Source of the DNA: Bradyrhizobium sp. NDS-1
Lineage (GTDB): Bacteria; Pseudomonadota; Alphaproteobacteria; Rhizobiales; Xanthobacteraceae
NCBI RefSeq assembly: GCF_032918005.1
Contig: NZ_CP136628.1
Span: 2,527,501-2,591,500 of the forward strand
Reading direction: 5' to 3'
Length of the DNA: 64,000 nt
A program made the position numbers and the translations under genes. Position 1 is the first letter of the stretch. Every line of letters begins with the position of its first letter. The notes beneath the pieces are model-generated. The model saw nothing but the letters and a program-made list of their open reading frames with translations. It made no database searches and was not told the origin of the DNA. Below, in pieces: positions 39,845-50,075 of the stretch.

Positions 39845-40625
39845 CTATGCGATCGCTTGAATGGCGTTGGAGAAGATGCTGGCCGGCCGGCTCAGGCCGT
39901 AATGATCACGCAGCGTTGTGCCCGTGTAGTCGTGACGGAACAGGCCGCGCTTACGCAGAATGGGCACGACCTGCTCGGCGAAGCCGGGCAGCCAGGGCGG
40001 CATGACGTTGAAACCATCGGCTGCGCAGTTCTCGAACCAGGTCTGCATGTTGTCGGCGATCTTCTCCGGCGGTCCGGCAATCACCCAATGGCCGCGGGCG
40101 CCAGCCAGGCGCTGCACGAGCTGGCGAATCGTCGGCTTCTCGCGATCAACGATGCCGATGACCAGCTTGAAACGGCTGGCGACGCCGCGGGCGCCCTCGG
40201 AATCGATCAAATGACGAGGAAAAGGGGCCATCGAGGTCAAACCCGGAAAGGTCGAGATGATCATCTGGCGCAGCTGTGTCAGCGAATACTCGGGCTGGAT
40301 CAGCTCGTTGAACTCGTCCTGCAGCCGATCGGCCTCGATTTGCGTGCTCGCGATGAAAGGACTGATGCCGGGCAGAATCTTGATCTGATCGGGACTGCGG
40401 TCGAAGGCGCGCGCCTGACGCTTGATGTCCGCATAGAATTCCTGGGCGCTCGCCAGTGTCTGATGCGCGGTGAAGATCGCCTCGGCGAAACGCGCCGCAA
40501 AGGCACGTCCCTCGTCCGAAGAGCCGGCCTGGACATAGACCGGTCGTCCCTGCGGCGTCCTTGACATGTTGAGGGGTCCACGCACGCGGAAATGCTTTCC
40601 GATGTGATTGATCGCGTGAATCTTG
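39845..40625 (-). pseudogene. LLM-class flavin-dependent monooxygenase (NtaA/SnaA-like), C-terminal part
   Basis: The minus strand reads VYVQAGSSDEGRAFAARFAE, AIFTAHQTLASAQEFYADIK, IKILPGISPFIASTQIEAD and GHWVIAGPPEKIADNMQTWF, then DGFNVMPPWLPGFAEQVVPI: the C-terminal two thirds of an NtaA/DszA-type monooxygenase acting with FMNH2. The open frame continues upstream to 40933, but that part is antisense to phage sequence. The true N-terminus was lost at a junction near 40625-40640. It has no proper start. Confidence 0.75.
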
Positions 40626-40639
40626 TCGGTGTCTGCGAA

Positions 40640-41400
40640 ACACCCGAGATGGGCTCGTTGACGAGCGCGTCGTCTTCCCAGCTGTCCCAAAGCCGCGTGA
40701 TGACGTTCATTGCAGCCGCTCGAAAGTGCGAAGCTGAGAGCGGACAGCCTGTCAGGCTGATCATCGTGGACACACTCGCGGCCGCAACGACTGGTGTCGA
40801 CGGTAGCAGCGACAAAGACATGGCACTGTATGCGAGCGATTGCGGAAGGTTGCAACGGCGCTCGATTGTGCCGTGCTCGTCGTTCATCACAGCGGAAAGG
40901 ATGTCTCAAAAGGAATGCGAGGTTCGTCCGCAATCCTAGGTGCGGTCGACTACACGCTCTTAGCTGAGGAGGGGAAAGGCGCCTCCACTATCAAAGTTGA
41001 GAAGATGCGCGATGGTTCAAACGCTCCGGCTCTCAAATTCAAGCTGGTCGAAGTCGTGATCGGCAAGGACGAGGACGACGAAGACGTGACGAGCTGCATT
41101 GTGCGGCCGGTGGCAATTGGCGACGGACTAGACTTGACCGTTGACGAGCATGAAGAAGTGCCGTTGCGACGATGCGGTGACAAGCGGGAACATCGTGTCG
41201 AGATGCTGATCGGCGCTGTGCGCGAGGAAGCCGAACGCACGTGCCGCGCCGACGACGAAGAGTTGAGCGACGTCGGCCTGTCAGCCGTTGAGCTGGCGCG
41301 GCTGCTCAATCAGGCGCGCCAGCACTGTTGCACACTCGATGGGAAGCTGTCGGCATCCTTCACGGCGAGCAAGATGCGCATCCGCATGCTCGCGACGGGA
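40640..41400 (+). pseudogene. Phage/plasmid RepA-type replicative helicase remnant
   Basis: RLIIVDTLAAATTGVDGSSD (Walker B region of RecA-like RepA/AAA_25 proteins) continues after a frameshift near 40845 as ALDCAVLVVHHSGKDVSKG and MRGSSAILGAVDYTLLAEE. The Walker A half is missing at the junction with the monooxygenase fragment. It is a truncated, frameshifted remnant of a phage or plasmid replication gene. Confidence 0.7.
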
Positions 41401-41730
41401 GCGACCGTGTCGCGCCCAGGCGGATTGACCGGCAGCACGTCCCGCTTAACTGGCGGCGGGAGCGCAAGCCTCAACGTCAAGGATGCGTTCATCGTGAACG
41501 CCAATGGCGGGCGCTTCGTTGCGATCAGGAAGGGGACGCCCCGTCTGCCGATCAAGGGCATCTATGCGGAGACGCCCAGCACTGCGCTGGGACAAAGCGG
41601 GGCAGCGGCGCAAGTCGCATGGCAGAACGCCGCGAACGACGAATTCGCTACTGGGCTGTCCGCAGAGACACAGAAGCAATTGCGTTCTGAGGGCATTCCA
41701 TATTCAGCGCCTGCCGACGCGGGCGACTAA
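40840..41730 (+). CDS. Chimeric ORF: RepA-like helicase C-terminus fused to phage tail-Z-like segment
   Basis: A single 296-codon frame joins the helicase motif region (residues 1 to about 170) to a different phage protein. From about residue 195, GSASLNVKDAFIVNANGGRF and VAIRKGTPRLPIKGIYAETP resemble minor tail protein Z, with a Gly/Ser/Thr-rich seam between. It is best read as an accident of prophage deletion. Whether it is expressed is unknown. Confidence 0.5.
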   Translation: MRKVATALDCAVLVVHHSGKDVSKGMRGSSAILGAVDYTLLAEEGKGASTIKVEKMRDGSNAPALKFKLVEVVIGKDEDDEDVTSCIVRPVAIGDGLDLTVDEHEEVPLRRCGDKREHRVEMLIGAVREEAERTCRADDEELSDVGLSAVELARLLNQARQHCCTLDGKLSASFTASKMRIRMLATGATVSRPGGLTGSTSRLTGGGSASLNVKDAFIVNANGGRFVAIRKGTPRLPIKGIYAETPSTALGQSGAAAQVAWQNAANDEFATGLSAETQKQLRSEGIPYSAPADAGD

Positions 41731-41860
41731 TCACCAATCCAACATCGTCACAGCCGATCGACACGCGCCGTGACGGATTAGCGCGCCGCGACCCGCTCGG
41801 AGTGCGAGCCGGTCGCCCAGGCGTGGGCGCGGCGCGCGTCTTACCCGCAAAGGAACCAAT

Positions 41861-41965
41861 GATGAAGATCGACTCAAGAGACTTGCTGTTGACCCGCTTG
41901 GTGCGGGCTCACGCGAAAGGTCAAGAGCTGCCCGCTTCGGGACGCTCGGCAACGGGCCGCTAGCC
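41861..41965 (+). CDS. Possible short phage-type ORF
   Basis: ATG-ATG after AAAGGA starts a 34-residue frame (MMKIDSRDLLLTRLVRAHAK). It has a reasonable ribosome-binding site but no recognised family; low confidence. Confidence 0.2.
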
Positions 41966-42175
41966 ACCGCGTCCTTTCGCCAGCTTCAACACAGACGTGC
42001 GTGCGGCATGGCCCGCGCTTGCCGAGCACATCGAGCACGCGCAAGCCCCGCTCGTCAGCGAGTGCGTCGCGCCGCTGCTCTGATTGTAATGCCGGAAGGC
42101 GTGGGGATTGCCGTCCATGGCGGCGAGCGGCCCAGTCGTTGGGTCCTCCTGGCGACCGGATAAAACAGCCCAGCG
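41966..42175. other. Prophage debris, nothing assignable
   Basis: Short sequence between tail-like and terminase-like fragments; no coding frame assignable. Confidence 0.25.
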
Positions 42176-42657
42176 GTGCGCGGCCGCATCTTTTTCATTA
42201 AAGCGAGTCGGTTTTCCGATAGCAGAGATCGAGTCCTATGGCGAAGCGATGGCTATTGCCGACCCGGCCCGCATCATCGGCCATGCCGTCAAGGGCGGGG
42301 CGAGGGCGAGCATACCGCTGCGACTGCCGCCCTGGCGGAAGCGAAGGCGCACGCTGCGCGACTTCAGGCGCGAAAGCTGGAACTTCAGAACGCCAAACTC
42401 GAAGGCTCCCTCATTCCGCGCGAGGCCGTGACGGCGACCGGCATCCGTATCATTGCGGAAATCCGAACCGCGCTGTTGGCGCTTGGCTACCGGCTCGCGG
42501 AAGGTTGCGGGCAAGACCGACGTACAGGAAATCGCACGGATCACCGAATTCGAAGTCAGCGCAGTGCTTGGCGAGCTTACCGACGAAACGCGCTTCTTCG
42601 CCGCCTTGGAGAATGAAGCACTCTCACGATTGATGAACAGTTGGCGCGGTCATGGCT
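42176..42657 (+). pseudogene. Phage terminase small subunit (Nu1-like), frameshifted
   Basis: One frame contains ALAEAKAHAARLQARKLELQ, NAKLEGSLIPREAVTATGIR and IAEIRTALLALGYRLAE, a helical segment typical of Nu1-type small terminases. The C-terminus (VAGKTDVQEIARITEFEVSA, VLGELTDET) lies in the next frame after about 42505. The N-terminal DNA-binding part is not clear. Confidence 0.55.
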
Positions 42658-42955
42658 GACGGCGCTCGCGCCTCCGGTCAAGATCGCCCCCTCTGTGTTC
42701 GCGGAGGCAGAGATCATCCTGCCGGGGTCGTCCAACGCAATACCGGGGCCGTTGCGACTTACGCCGTATCAGCGAGAAATGGTCGATGCCATTGCTGACG
42801 GCGACGTCGAGATCGTCATTCTGATGCTGGCGTCGCAGACCGGCAAGTCAGCGACCGTGAATGCGATCATGGCGCATTGCATCGCGGGCGATCCGGGGCC
42901 GATGCTTCACGTCTCACCGACGGCTGCACGTGCAGAGGAATTTGTGCGGGAGTGA
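42641..42955 (+). pseudogene. Phage terminase large subunit (GpA-like), N-terminal fragment
   Basis: The frame reads PGPLRLTPYQREMVDAIADG and VEIVILMLASQTGKSATVNA, the N-terminal ATPase region with its Walker-A-like QTGKS, then MLHVSPTAARAEEFVRE and a stop. About 80% of the normal protein is missing; downstream sequence is unrelated or shifted. Confidence 0.68.
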
Positions 42956-43163
42956 ACCGCATGTACCGAAAGGGCGTGCGGTTCTTTCATGCTCATGGTG
43001 GCGGGGCGCTGCCGGGTATTCCTGGAATCGAGCAATCTTACAGCCTTGCAGGCGTGTTTGAGCGGATGCAGGACTATCCATGGCAAGCCATGCGCTCGGT
43101 CGCATGCGCTTTGATTTACTCTTGCGCTACCGATAGCCTATTATTGCCTCGATACTCGGCAGC

Positions 43164-44331
43164 ATGATCCGCGCCAAGCTCAATGCCCAGATCTCTGCTC
43201 GAAGTCGCACGTACCCACGCATAATAGGCTCAGTAAATTCGTACCATCATTGTCGGCTGACCACGTTTGACACAACGATATTGAGTGCCGAGCACGTTTG
43301 GGTACAGCTGAAATACAACGTCGTAACGGGACACGTGATTGCCTCAGGGAAGTTGCGATGGCTCCGACACGTGTTTCCTGATAAACGCACCTTAAAGACC
43401 GACTCGATGCGGTTGCTGTTCTTGAAGCAGCAACGCCAAGAGTGGCTTCCCTTCTATGACGCTGTTATCCGAGTAGATGAGCTCGGCTGTATGCTGAAAT
43501 TCGAAAATGCTGCGCGAGTCTGATGTCCTCGTTGAGATCATCCACGATACAGCGTTGGCACCAAACTTCGATACCCGGGTCGTCGAGGCGCTTCGCTATG
43601 TCCTCGCCAAGGTGGTCCATCTGTCCCTAGTCGAGATTAGAACAAACGGAGAGGTGGACACGACGCTCATGTCTCCCATTCCCGAGGTTGCAACTCGGTT
43701 TCCAGCTCCGCTTAGCTCGCATAAGCACCCAGACGACGTACATCGGCTATTTGTTCGATATCTCATTTTTGTTCATTCAAATACCTCATCGGAGTTCGTT
43801 CACCCCTGCTCCATGTGACTTCGCAATGCTTGCGATGCGAGTGCTGGCTCGACTGAAGTTGAAGTGATCGTCCTCGGTGTCACCGTCGAAGGTCTCGCGA
43901 ATCTTCTTCCGCTGGAAAAAAGAGCGCCTTTGGATCAGGCCCTTATCGACTTAAGAGATGCTGTCCTGAAATTGGTGGAGGAGTTGGCGCCAGCCGATCG
44001 TGTGAAAAAGCGCATCCAAGGACTCCTGGGGCAACTAAATAATGTCCGCGCCACGGACAGATTACAGCCGCTCGTTGACAATGGGCATCTTGCTGTTTCG
44101 TGCTTGGACGCGTGGAAAGAACTTAGGAATAAAGCTGTACATCCCAACAGCTCGAAATTGGAGGGGCTTGACCACGAACAACTGCAAGCGCTGATCGATC
44201 TCATTAACCGCGTCTGCGTTTGCATGTACCAGATCACATTCGCGCTTATCGGCTATCAAGGGGCGTACTCAAACTATGCAGCCAAGCGGTTTCCGGTCGA
44301 AGCCTATCCGCTAGCAGTGCTCTCGGAGTGA
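43164..44331 (+). pseudogene. Putative HEPN-domain protein (ApeA-like layout), disrupted
   Basis: Three collinear frames appear to form one protein of about 385 residues. 43164-43523 covers residues 1-119. 43507-43818 overlaps it by 17 nt in another frame and includes PLSSHKHPDDVHRLFVRYLI. After an in-frame TGA at 43816-43818 the same frame continues as VEVIVLGVTVEGLANLLPLE and ends at 44331. The last part contains WKELRNKAVHPNSSK, an R-N-x3-H motif typical of HEPN ribonucleases, in a helical context. Large HEPN proteins such as ApeA are anti-phage effectors. The alternative is three small overlapping genes. The partner gene follows 52 nt downstream. Confidence 0.5.
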
Positions 44332-44383
44332 CTGCGCCACTCCAAGATTTTGGCTCGTTTGCAACTGCGGAAGGATTCTCGGC

Positions 44384-45029
44384 GTGAAATTCCGCTTCCT
44401 GCCTAAATCGTTTGATATTTCTAACGCCAGGGTTTCGATACGCTCCGTCGCTGATTGGCGCTCGCTATCGGCTGACATCGCGTCGCATGGGCGGGTCAGC
44501 AATGGCTGGCTCCAAATGCCAACACCCGAATGGGGACGCGGGGGCCGTTACGAGCTTCCAGTGACGCATGAAATCGAAATTACCGGCTCGCAGGACGACG
44601 ACCAACTGAGATTCTCGATAATCACGTTGGGTTTCCTATTCGGCCTTCGATTGCTCCCTGAGGGGTGGGGGCACCTGCATTCTACGGCCATTGAAGTCGA
44701 CAAGTGCAACAGCTTCCTGGTGAGAGACAGCGAAGTCATTCCCTGCCTGGAGTTAGCGTCGGATTTCTATCAGAGGTATCACAAGACGAGAAACGCCAAG
44801 CGGATGTCGTCTGCAATCTCGCTGTTGCATTGGAGCCAAGCTCAGCCAATGCAATTCGACGAGTTCAGTTATCTTTACATGGCCGTCGATGCTTGCTGGG
44901 CCATCTGCAAGGACGTTCTTTCGGGGAAGGTACAGCGCTGTATGCCTGGAAAAGGTCAGCAAATTCGGCACCCGGAACGTCCGAAGGTCATGTGTGATGT
45001 CCTAAAGCGTGATGGCATTAGCTTCGATA
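44384..45029 (+). pseudogene. Second HEPN gene, 5' part (split by transposon stack)
   Basis: The ATG at 44384 opens MKFRFLPKSFDISNARVSIR, and the frame runs through RFSIITLGFLFGLRLLPEG and FDEFSYLYMAVDACWAICK to the IS630 insertion point after 45029. The annotated stop at 45043 lies inside the IS. The missing C-terminus, with the HEPN motif, lies at 51985-52249. The hydrophobic and helical pattern matches HEPN-containing hypothetical proteins. It lies 52 nt after the first HEPN-type gene, so the two were probably an operon. Confidence 0.55.
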
Positions 45030-45861
45030 GCCTGAGTTTCTGAGGTAGTTGGCGCATTCTTCAGATGTAAATGTGCCAAGCAGTTCGCCGATGGCGGCGC
45101 AGACCGTATCGACGGTTCGTGCTGCTGCCTTTCGGAGCAGATGTTTGAGCTTGGCAAAGACCTGTTCGATCGGGTTCAGGTCGGGTGAGTATTTTGGCAG
45201 GAAGAACAGCTTGGCTCCGGCGGAGCGGATGAGCTGGCGCACGGCTTTGCTTCTGTGGCTGCCGAGATTGTCCAGGACGACGATATCGCCGGGACGAAGA
45301 GTCGGCATGAGCACCTTCTCGACATAGATCCGAAAGCTCACGCCATCGATTGGTCCCTCAATGAACCATGGCGCATCGATCCGATCATGGCGTAGGGCCG
45401 CCAGGAAGGTCATGGTTTTCCAGCGGCCGTGAGGAACCTTGGCGGTGAGTCTATGCCCGCACGGGGCCCATCCCCGCAACGGTGCCATATCGGTCCGGGT
45501 CCAGGTCTCGTCGATGAAGACCAGCCGCTCAGCTTCGACGCGACCTTGATACTTTGTCCATTGGGTGCGCCGCCGTGCCACGTCGGGACGATCGCGTTCG
45601 CCAGCCACCACGCTTTTTTTTGAAGCTGAACTTCCCGGCATGCACGAAGTCCCACACCGAGTGATAGTCGACCTTCAGGCCACGCCCGGCAAGCTCGGCA
45701 ACGAGCCCGCGTATGGTGAAGTCGCCGTCCTTGATCCGTTGCGACAGCCAGACCGCGTGGTCTCCCGAAACCGCCTTCGGCTTGTGACCGCCCATTTGCC
45801 CCGGAGCAACGCTGCCGGTCTCATCGACCCGCTTCATCCAGCCGATCGCTGTGCTGATCGC
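45018..45861 (-). pseudogene. IS630-family transposase, C-terminal part (interrupted by IS21)
   Basis: The minus strand carries GQMGGHKPKAVSGDHAVWLS and then, across a run of eight A (about 45613-45620, coding strand), the catalytic domain ERLVFIDETWTRTDMAP, DIVVLDNLGSHRSKAVRQLI and LPKYSPDLNPIEQVFAKLKH, the D-D-E triad of IS630/Tc1 enzymes. The N-terminus (MGKPYSLDLRKRVVAAIEGG) is at 51805-51908, beyond the IS21 element. The stop codon at 45018 is supplied by flanking DNA. The poly-A frameshift may be programmed, but the IS21 insertion disables the gene. Confidence 0.85.
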
Positions 45862-45878
45862 TGCGGAATCCGAGGCAA

Positions 45879-45962
45879 AGCGGCCACCGATTCCGACGGA
45901 AGGCGGCCACCGATTCCGATCGAAAGCGGCCACCCAATCCGAACGAAGGCGGCCACCCTGTT
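45879..45962. repeat. IS21 left-end multiple repeats
   Basis: Four direct copies of a ~23-nt unit beginning GCGGCCACC (for example GCGGCCACCGATTCCGA) lie just inside the left end; inverted relatives lie at about 51715-51790 at the right end. These are transposase-binding repeats of IS21 elements. Confidence 0.75.
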
Positions 45963-46830
45963 GATAGGGTGAGACGGGGGGCGTTGTCGGCAATCTGAAC
46001 GGGGCAAGGTCCCTCCTTTTGCGGTTCACGCAATGGGAGGTCCGATGCCCGCCGAGAGATTGCCGATGCGGAAGATTCGAGAAGTTCTACGCCTGAAGTA
46101 TTCCTGTGGGACGAGCGATCGGGTGATCTCCCGATCGGTCGGGATCGGTCGCACGGCGATTGCGGAGTATGTCCGCCGCGCCGCGGTGATCGGCATCACT
46201 TGGCCGATACCGGAGGAGCTCGACGACACCGCGCTGGAGCGCAAGCTGTTTGCGCCGGCCGGCTACAACCCGCCGCGATCGAAGCCGCTTCCGGATTGGG
46301 GGCATGTCCATGCCGAGTTGCGCCGCCGCAGCGTAACGCTGGCGCTGCTGTGGGAGGAATACCGCGGCCATCATCCCGACGGCTACGGCTACAGCCGGTT
46401 CTGCGACCTCTACGTCGAATGGCGCCACGGGATTACGGCGACCATGCGACAGACCCACGCGGCCGGCGAGAAGCTGTTCGTGGACTTCGCCGGCGATACC
46501 GTGCCGGTGTTCGACGGGCTCACCGGGGAGGTTCGCGCCGCCAAGATCTTCGTCGCGGTCATGGGAGCGTCGAATTACACATTCGTCCAAGCTCGGTTCA
46601 GCGAGGCGTTGCCCGACTGGATCGGCGCCCATGTGGATGCGCTTACCTTCCTGGGCGGGGTGCCGAAGGCGCTCGTCTGCGACAATCTGAAGGCCGGGGT
46701 CACGACGGCGAGCCGCTACGAGCCGGGGGTCAACCGGACCTACCAGGATCTCGCGGCCCATTACGGCACCACCATCATGCCGGCGCGGCCGCGCAAGCCG
46801 CGCGACAAGGCGATTGCTTCATACTGCACC

Positions 46831-48897
46831 TCATTCTGGTGGTTGCGTGGTGATAGGCGTTGCCTGGGGCGGACTGGAGCGGCGGCCGCCACGGCCCTTG
46901 AGGATCGTTGTCTCAGATGCGATCTGCCAGAGACCACGATTCAGGCTGTCTGCGTAGTATTTTCTGATGAGCCCCTGACGGCCCCATTCGTACACGGTGG
47001 TTTTGGCGATGCCGAACCTCGTAGCAACCTCGTGAGTCGTGAGCATGCCGCGGCGGCGCAAACGATCGTATCGGCTCGCCAGCTTGTAGGCACCGCGAAT
47101 GAAGGCAACCTTCTTCAGGCTGAAGGGCTTGCCCTCCCAGGTGCGCCATCCGTCGCGGTTCAAAATGTCGGCGATCTCGCGGTCGCAATGTTGATCGAGC
47201 AACCGGTCGACGGTCGCGACAAGCTCGGGCTTGAACTTGCGCAGCTGGGCGATGGGCAGCGGTCGTTCGAGCTTCAATGTGCGCGTAGCCCCGCCGGACA
47301 GACGCACGTGGGCGGTGATGTTCTGCGCCTTGATCAACGTCACGTCATCAAGAAGCAAGCGCACGATGCGTTTGCGCTCACGGAAGTCGACGCGCGCGTC
47401 GTTCCAGATTTGTGGCAGTTGCTCAGCCAAACCGAGAATACGTTGCCGGGCCGCGGCGCTGAGCGTCGCAGCCTGCTGCTTGCTGCGGCGTTCGTAGTCC
47501 TTGGCAGCTTCGGCATGACGGCGCAGCTTGTCGTTCCATTCGGCCTCGAGCGAATCGGCGACGAGACGGTTGTCAGGGTCGACTTTCATGTAGCGCCGGC
47601 GGGCAAGCTCGGCGTCATAGCGCAACCGCTCCACATGCTGGCGACGCGCAGTATCCGTCTCGTGGGCACGCATCTCAAGTTCGCGCTGGACTTCCAGACT
47701 GACGGCCAGCGTCATCGGCGTCATCATCTCGATCATCAGCGTTGCGACCGCCGCATCGACGATCTTGCCGGGCACCGTTTGACAGATCTTTCCAGCACGG
47801 CGCACGGCACTCTCCTGGCAGACATAGATCGGGACCGTGCTGCTGTGCTCGCGGCTGTAACGCACACCCATGCGTTCGCCGCACAAGCCACATAGCACGC
47901 GCCCCTGGAGCAACGCCGGTCCCTCGCGCGCCGGCCCAGAGAGCCGTTCGCCACCGAAGGCGCCGGCATTGTCGGCGAGGCGCCGCTGGTTGGCTTCGAA
48001 CCGTTCCCAGTCGATGTAGCCCTGGTGCATGCCCGGCATCACGAACTGCCAGTCCGCCCTGGCGACCTTGACGACGCTGACGCCACCGTCGGGGCGATGG
48101 CGGGTGCGCGTGCGACCATAGACGAACGCACCGGCATAGCGCGGATTGTGCAGCACCTGGAGGATGCGTGAATGCTGCGGTGACGCCCACAGGAGGTCGC
48201 CTTTGTTGGCACCTGTCCGCAGCCGGCGTGGGAACTGCAAGCCTTGCTCCCGGAAAAAGCGGACGGTCTGGACGGCGCTTCCGGTCCGCTCGAACATCTC
48301 GAAGACCAGCCGAATGGCGCTCTGCACCTGGGCGTCGGGATCGAGGCCGATTGTACCGTCAGTTCGATAGACCAGTCCGACCGGTGGACCCATCTCCAGC
48401 TCGCCGCGCCGGGCCTTGTTGAGCTGACCACCACGCATGCGCGCTTTGAGAATATGCAGTTCGGCCTCGCTCATGGTGCCTTTGAGGCCGAGCAAGAGGC
48501 GATCATTGAAGCCGGCCGGATCATAGATACCGTCTTCGTCGAGAATGAGCGTCGCAGTCAACGCGCACAGTTCGATGAGACGATGCCAGTCCGCTGAGTT
48601 GCGCGCCAGTCGCGAGACCTCCAGGCCCATGACGATGCCGGCTTTGCCAAGCGCCACCTCGCTCACGAGTTGCTGAAAGCCGTCGCGTGCGGTGCTGCTG
48701 GAACCAGACTTGCCGAGATCGCGATCGATCACATGAATGCGCTCGGTCGGCCAGCCCGCTACAATTGCGCGCTCGCGCAGCGCATATTGGCGCTGCGTGC
48801 TCTCGCCATGTTCGGCGACCTGCCGCAACGTGGATTGGCGAACATACAGGTACGCATCACGCTTGAGATGGTCGGCCGTGACCTTGAGCTCAGGCAT
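46831..48897 (-). CDS. Large serine recombinase of the nested element
   Basis: The 688-residue protein starts at 48897 (MPELKVTADHLKRDAYLYVR). AYLYVRQST carries the nucleophilic Ser of the resolvase/invertase domain (residues about 13-160, with VMGLEVSRLARNSADWHRL). Next come the Recombinase domain (RYAGAFVYGR), a zinc ribbon (CGLCGERMGVRY with later Cys), a coiled coil (about 410-470) and a C-terminal HTH (TTHEVATRFGIAKTTVYEWG). It should cut and rejoin DNA at short core sites such as the CGACAAGGC repeats. The start overlaps the stop of the preceding ORF by 8 nt (ATGCATGCCTGA), implying translational coupling. The upstream frame to 49023 is not needed. Confidence 0.92.
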   Translation of the reverse strand: MPELKVTADHLKRDAYLYVRQSTLRQVAEHGESTQRQYALRERAIVAGWPTERIHVIDRDLGKSGSSSTARDGFQQLVSEVALGKAGIVMGLEVSRLARNSADWHRLIELCALTATLILDEDGIYDPAGFNDRLLLGLKGTMSEAELHILKARMRGGQLNKARRGELEMGPPVGLVYRTDGTIGLDPDAQVQSAIRLVFEMFERTGSAVQTVRFFREQGLQFPRRLRTGANKGDLLWASPQHSRILQVLHNPRYAGAFVYGRTRTRHRPDGGVSVVKVARADWQFVMPGMHQGYIDWERFEANQRRLADNAGAFGGERLSGPAREGPALLQGRVLCGLCGERMGVRYSREHSSTVPIYVCQESAVRRAGKICQTVPGKIVDAAVATLMIEMMTPMTLAVSLEVQRELEMRAHETDTARRQHVERLRYDAELARRRYMKVDPDNRLVADSLEAEWNDKLRRHAEAAKDYERRSKQQAATLSAAARQRILGLAEQLPQIWNDARVDFRERKRIVRLLLDDVTLIKAQNITAHVRLSGGATRTLKLERPLPIAQLRKFKPELVATVDRLLDQHCDREIADILNRDGWRTWEGKPFSLKKVAFIRGAYKLASRYDRLRRRGMLTTHEVATRFGIAKTTVYEWGRQGLIRKYYADSLNRGLWQIASETTILKGRGGRRSSPPQATPITTQPPE

Positions 48898-49190
48898 GCA
48901 TCGGCGCCATAGCGAGGGAGACAAGAATGCCGGCGATGAGGCGGGTGACGTCGCTCGCCGGCGGCGACAGATCGGGCTTGGCGAAAGGCGCGGGCTCGGG
49001 GTCGCGGCAAGCGACCGCGGCAAAAGGTTCGTGCCCCAGCGCCCGCATCCATGCAGCCAAACCTTGGCGGCGCAGGATACCGAGGCCGGAACTCGTGGTG
49101 ACTTCGCCTGACAGGACCGCGCCGCGCAGCTTCTCGTAGACCATCGCTACGTCCGCCGGAGCGACAATCAGGTTGGTGGATGGATTCGTT
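48890..49190 (-). CDS. Small ORF, likely frameshift extension of the HTH gene
   Basis: A minus-strand frame reads NPSTNLIVAPADVAMVYEKL, RGAVLSGEVTTSSGLGILRR and QGLAAWMRALGHE, and ends MAPMHA at 48890. It begins at a run of nine A (coding strand, about 49189-49197) inside the end of the HTH gene, so it may be made by -1 or +1 slippage as an HTH fusion, or start at an internal ATG near 49146. It overlaps the recombinase start. Function unknown. Confidence 0.5.
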
Positions 49191-49644
49191 TTTTTTTGCG
49201 CGCCAGCGCCCGCTCCAGGCTGCGTCTGTGCACCTTGACGCCGAAGCGTGCCTCGATTGCGTCGAGACACTGCGAGGTTGTCATCTCCGGCTTTGCCGCT
49301 CTGAGATCGGTCACGAAGGCAATGACCTCGGCGGAGACCTTGTGGCCGGCTTTGGGACCGCGCCGACCTGGCAGTAGACCGGCAAGCCCTGCAGCCTGCA
49401 ATGCGTTTTGGGCTTTGTAGAAGGTCGGTCGGGTGACGCCGAACCCCGCGGCGGCTTCGCTGATGGCAATGCCGTCGATCTGATGGCGCCGCACCATCTC
49501 GTAGCGCACCTGGACCAGGTCCTTGGCATCGAAGAATGGATTGCTGGTGAACAGAGCGTCGCGAACGACTTCGGGATTGGAATTGAGGACACCGTCTCGC
49601 GCCAGCGCCTCGCTCTTCGGGTCTCGTCGTTTTGGCTTTGCCAT
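49168..49644 (-). CDS. Helix-turn-helix protein of the nested element
   Basis: This 158-residue, basic protein has an HTH (GIAISEAAAGFGVTRPTFYK) and a second region ending LERALARKKKR at a nine-A run that can shift translation into the following ORF. MAKPKRRDPKSEALARDGVL starts it at 49644. It probably regulates or assists the recombinase. No gene lies between it and the recombinase except the overlapping ORF. Confidence 0.8.
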   Translation of the reverse strand: MAKPKRRDPKSEALARDGVLNSNPEVVRDALFTSNPFFDAKDLVQVRYEMVRRHQIDGIAISEAAAGFGVTRPTFYKAQNALQAAGLAGLLPGRRGPKAGHKVSAEVIAFVTDLRAAKPEMTTSQCLDAIEARFGVKVHRRSLERALARKKKRIHPPT

Positions 49645-49808
49645 GGACGGCCTCGGTGATTCGTAAATATAAATACGCCTCTATATCTTGGATGTAAACT
49701 ATGACGTTAGCGCTAAATGTAGCATTTGTGGCCGAATTAGCCTGATCAAATGCAGCGAGTTGGTCGCGATGCGGCATTGTTCGTTTTACACGATGGGCGT
49801 AATTTACT
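49645..49808. other. Spacer between HTH and DUF5372 genes
   Basis: An AT-rich stretch (GTAAATATAAATACGCC near 49664) relative to its surroundings; it probably contains the promoter for the HTH-recombinase unit on the minus strand. Confidence 0.35.
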
Positions 49809-50075
49809 TTACGCATCGCCGGCGCCCAATCGCCCAGCAAGCCCGTCCAGCGCATAGCACAGCGCCAGCAAATCGGCGGTGCGAAAGGCGGCTCTTCCCG
49901 CCGCCACCAGGCGGAACTCGTCCGGGGGGTCGATATTGGTGAACGCGCTTGCGATCGTGCAAAGCCGCCCATCTGCACCCGCATAGACCACCCGGTCTTC
50001 GCCCCAATGACGGCGCCGGCAGATCAGCTCAAAGGCGTGGCCGTTCAGCGGATGGAACGGGTGCGTGATCCGCAC
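49809..50075 (-). CDS. DUF5372 (Y4bD/Y4pK-like) protein
   Basis: The 88-residue protein starts MRITHPFHPLNGHAFELICR with WGEDRVVYAGADG and FTNIDPPDEFRLVAAGRAAF, matching the Y4bD/Y4pK family that accompanies serine-recombinase elements of rhizobia. It probably functions with the element, but its role is unknown. Its start lies about 45 nt inside the element's right boundary. Confidence 0.78.
   Translation of the reverse strand: MRITHPFHPLNGHAFELICRRRHWGEDRVVYAGADGRLCTIASAFTNIDPPDEFRLVAAGRAAFRTADLLALCYALDGLAGRLGAGDA

Noticed and set aside
40626..40933. N-terminal 100 residues of the LLM monooxygenase ORF
   Set aside because: Antisense to the RepA-type helicase remnant and unlike any monooxygenase N-terminus.
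45879..45962. Regular ~23-nt repeats as a CRISPR array
   Set aside because: Units are contiguous without unique spacers and sit at an IS21 terminus, with inverted counterparts at the other end; they are transposase-binding repeats.
46812..47895. Continuation of IstA as a 620-codon protein
   Set aside because: Beyond 46811 the frame is antisense to the serine recombinase; the true IstA continuation lies at 50128.
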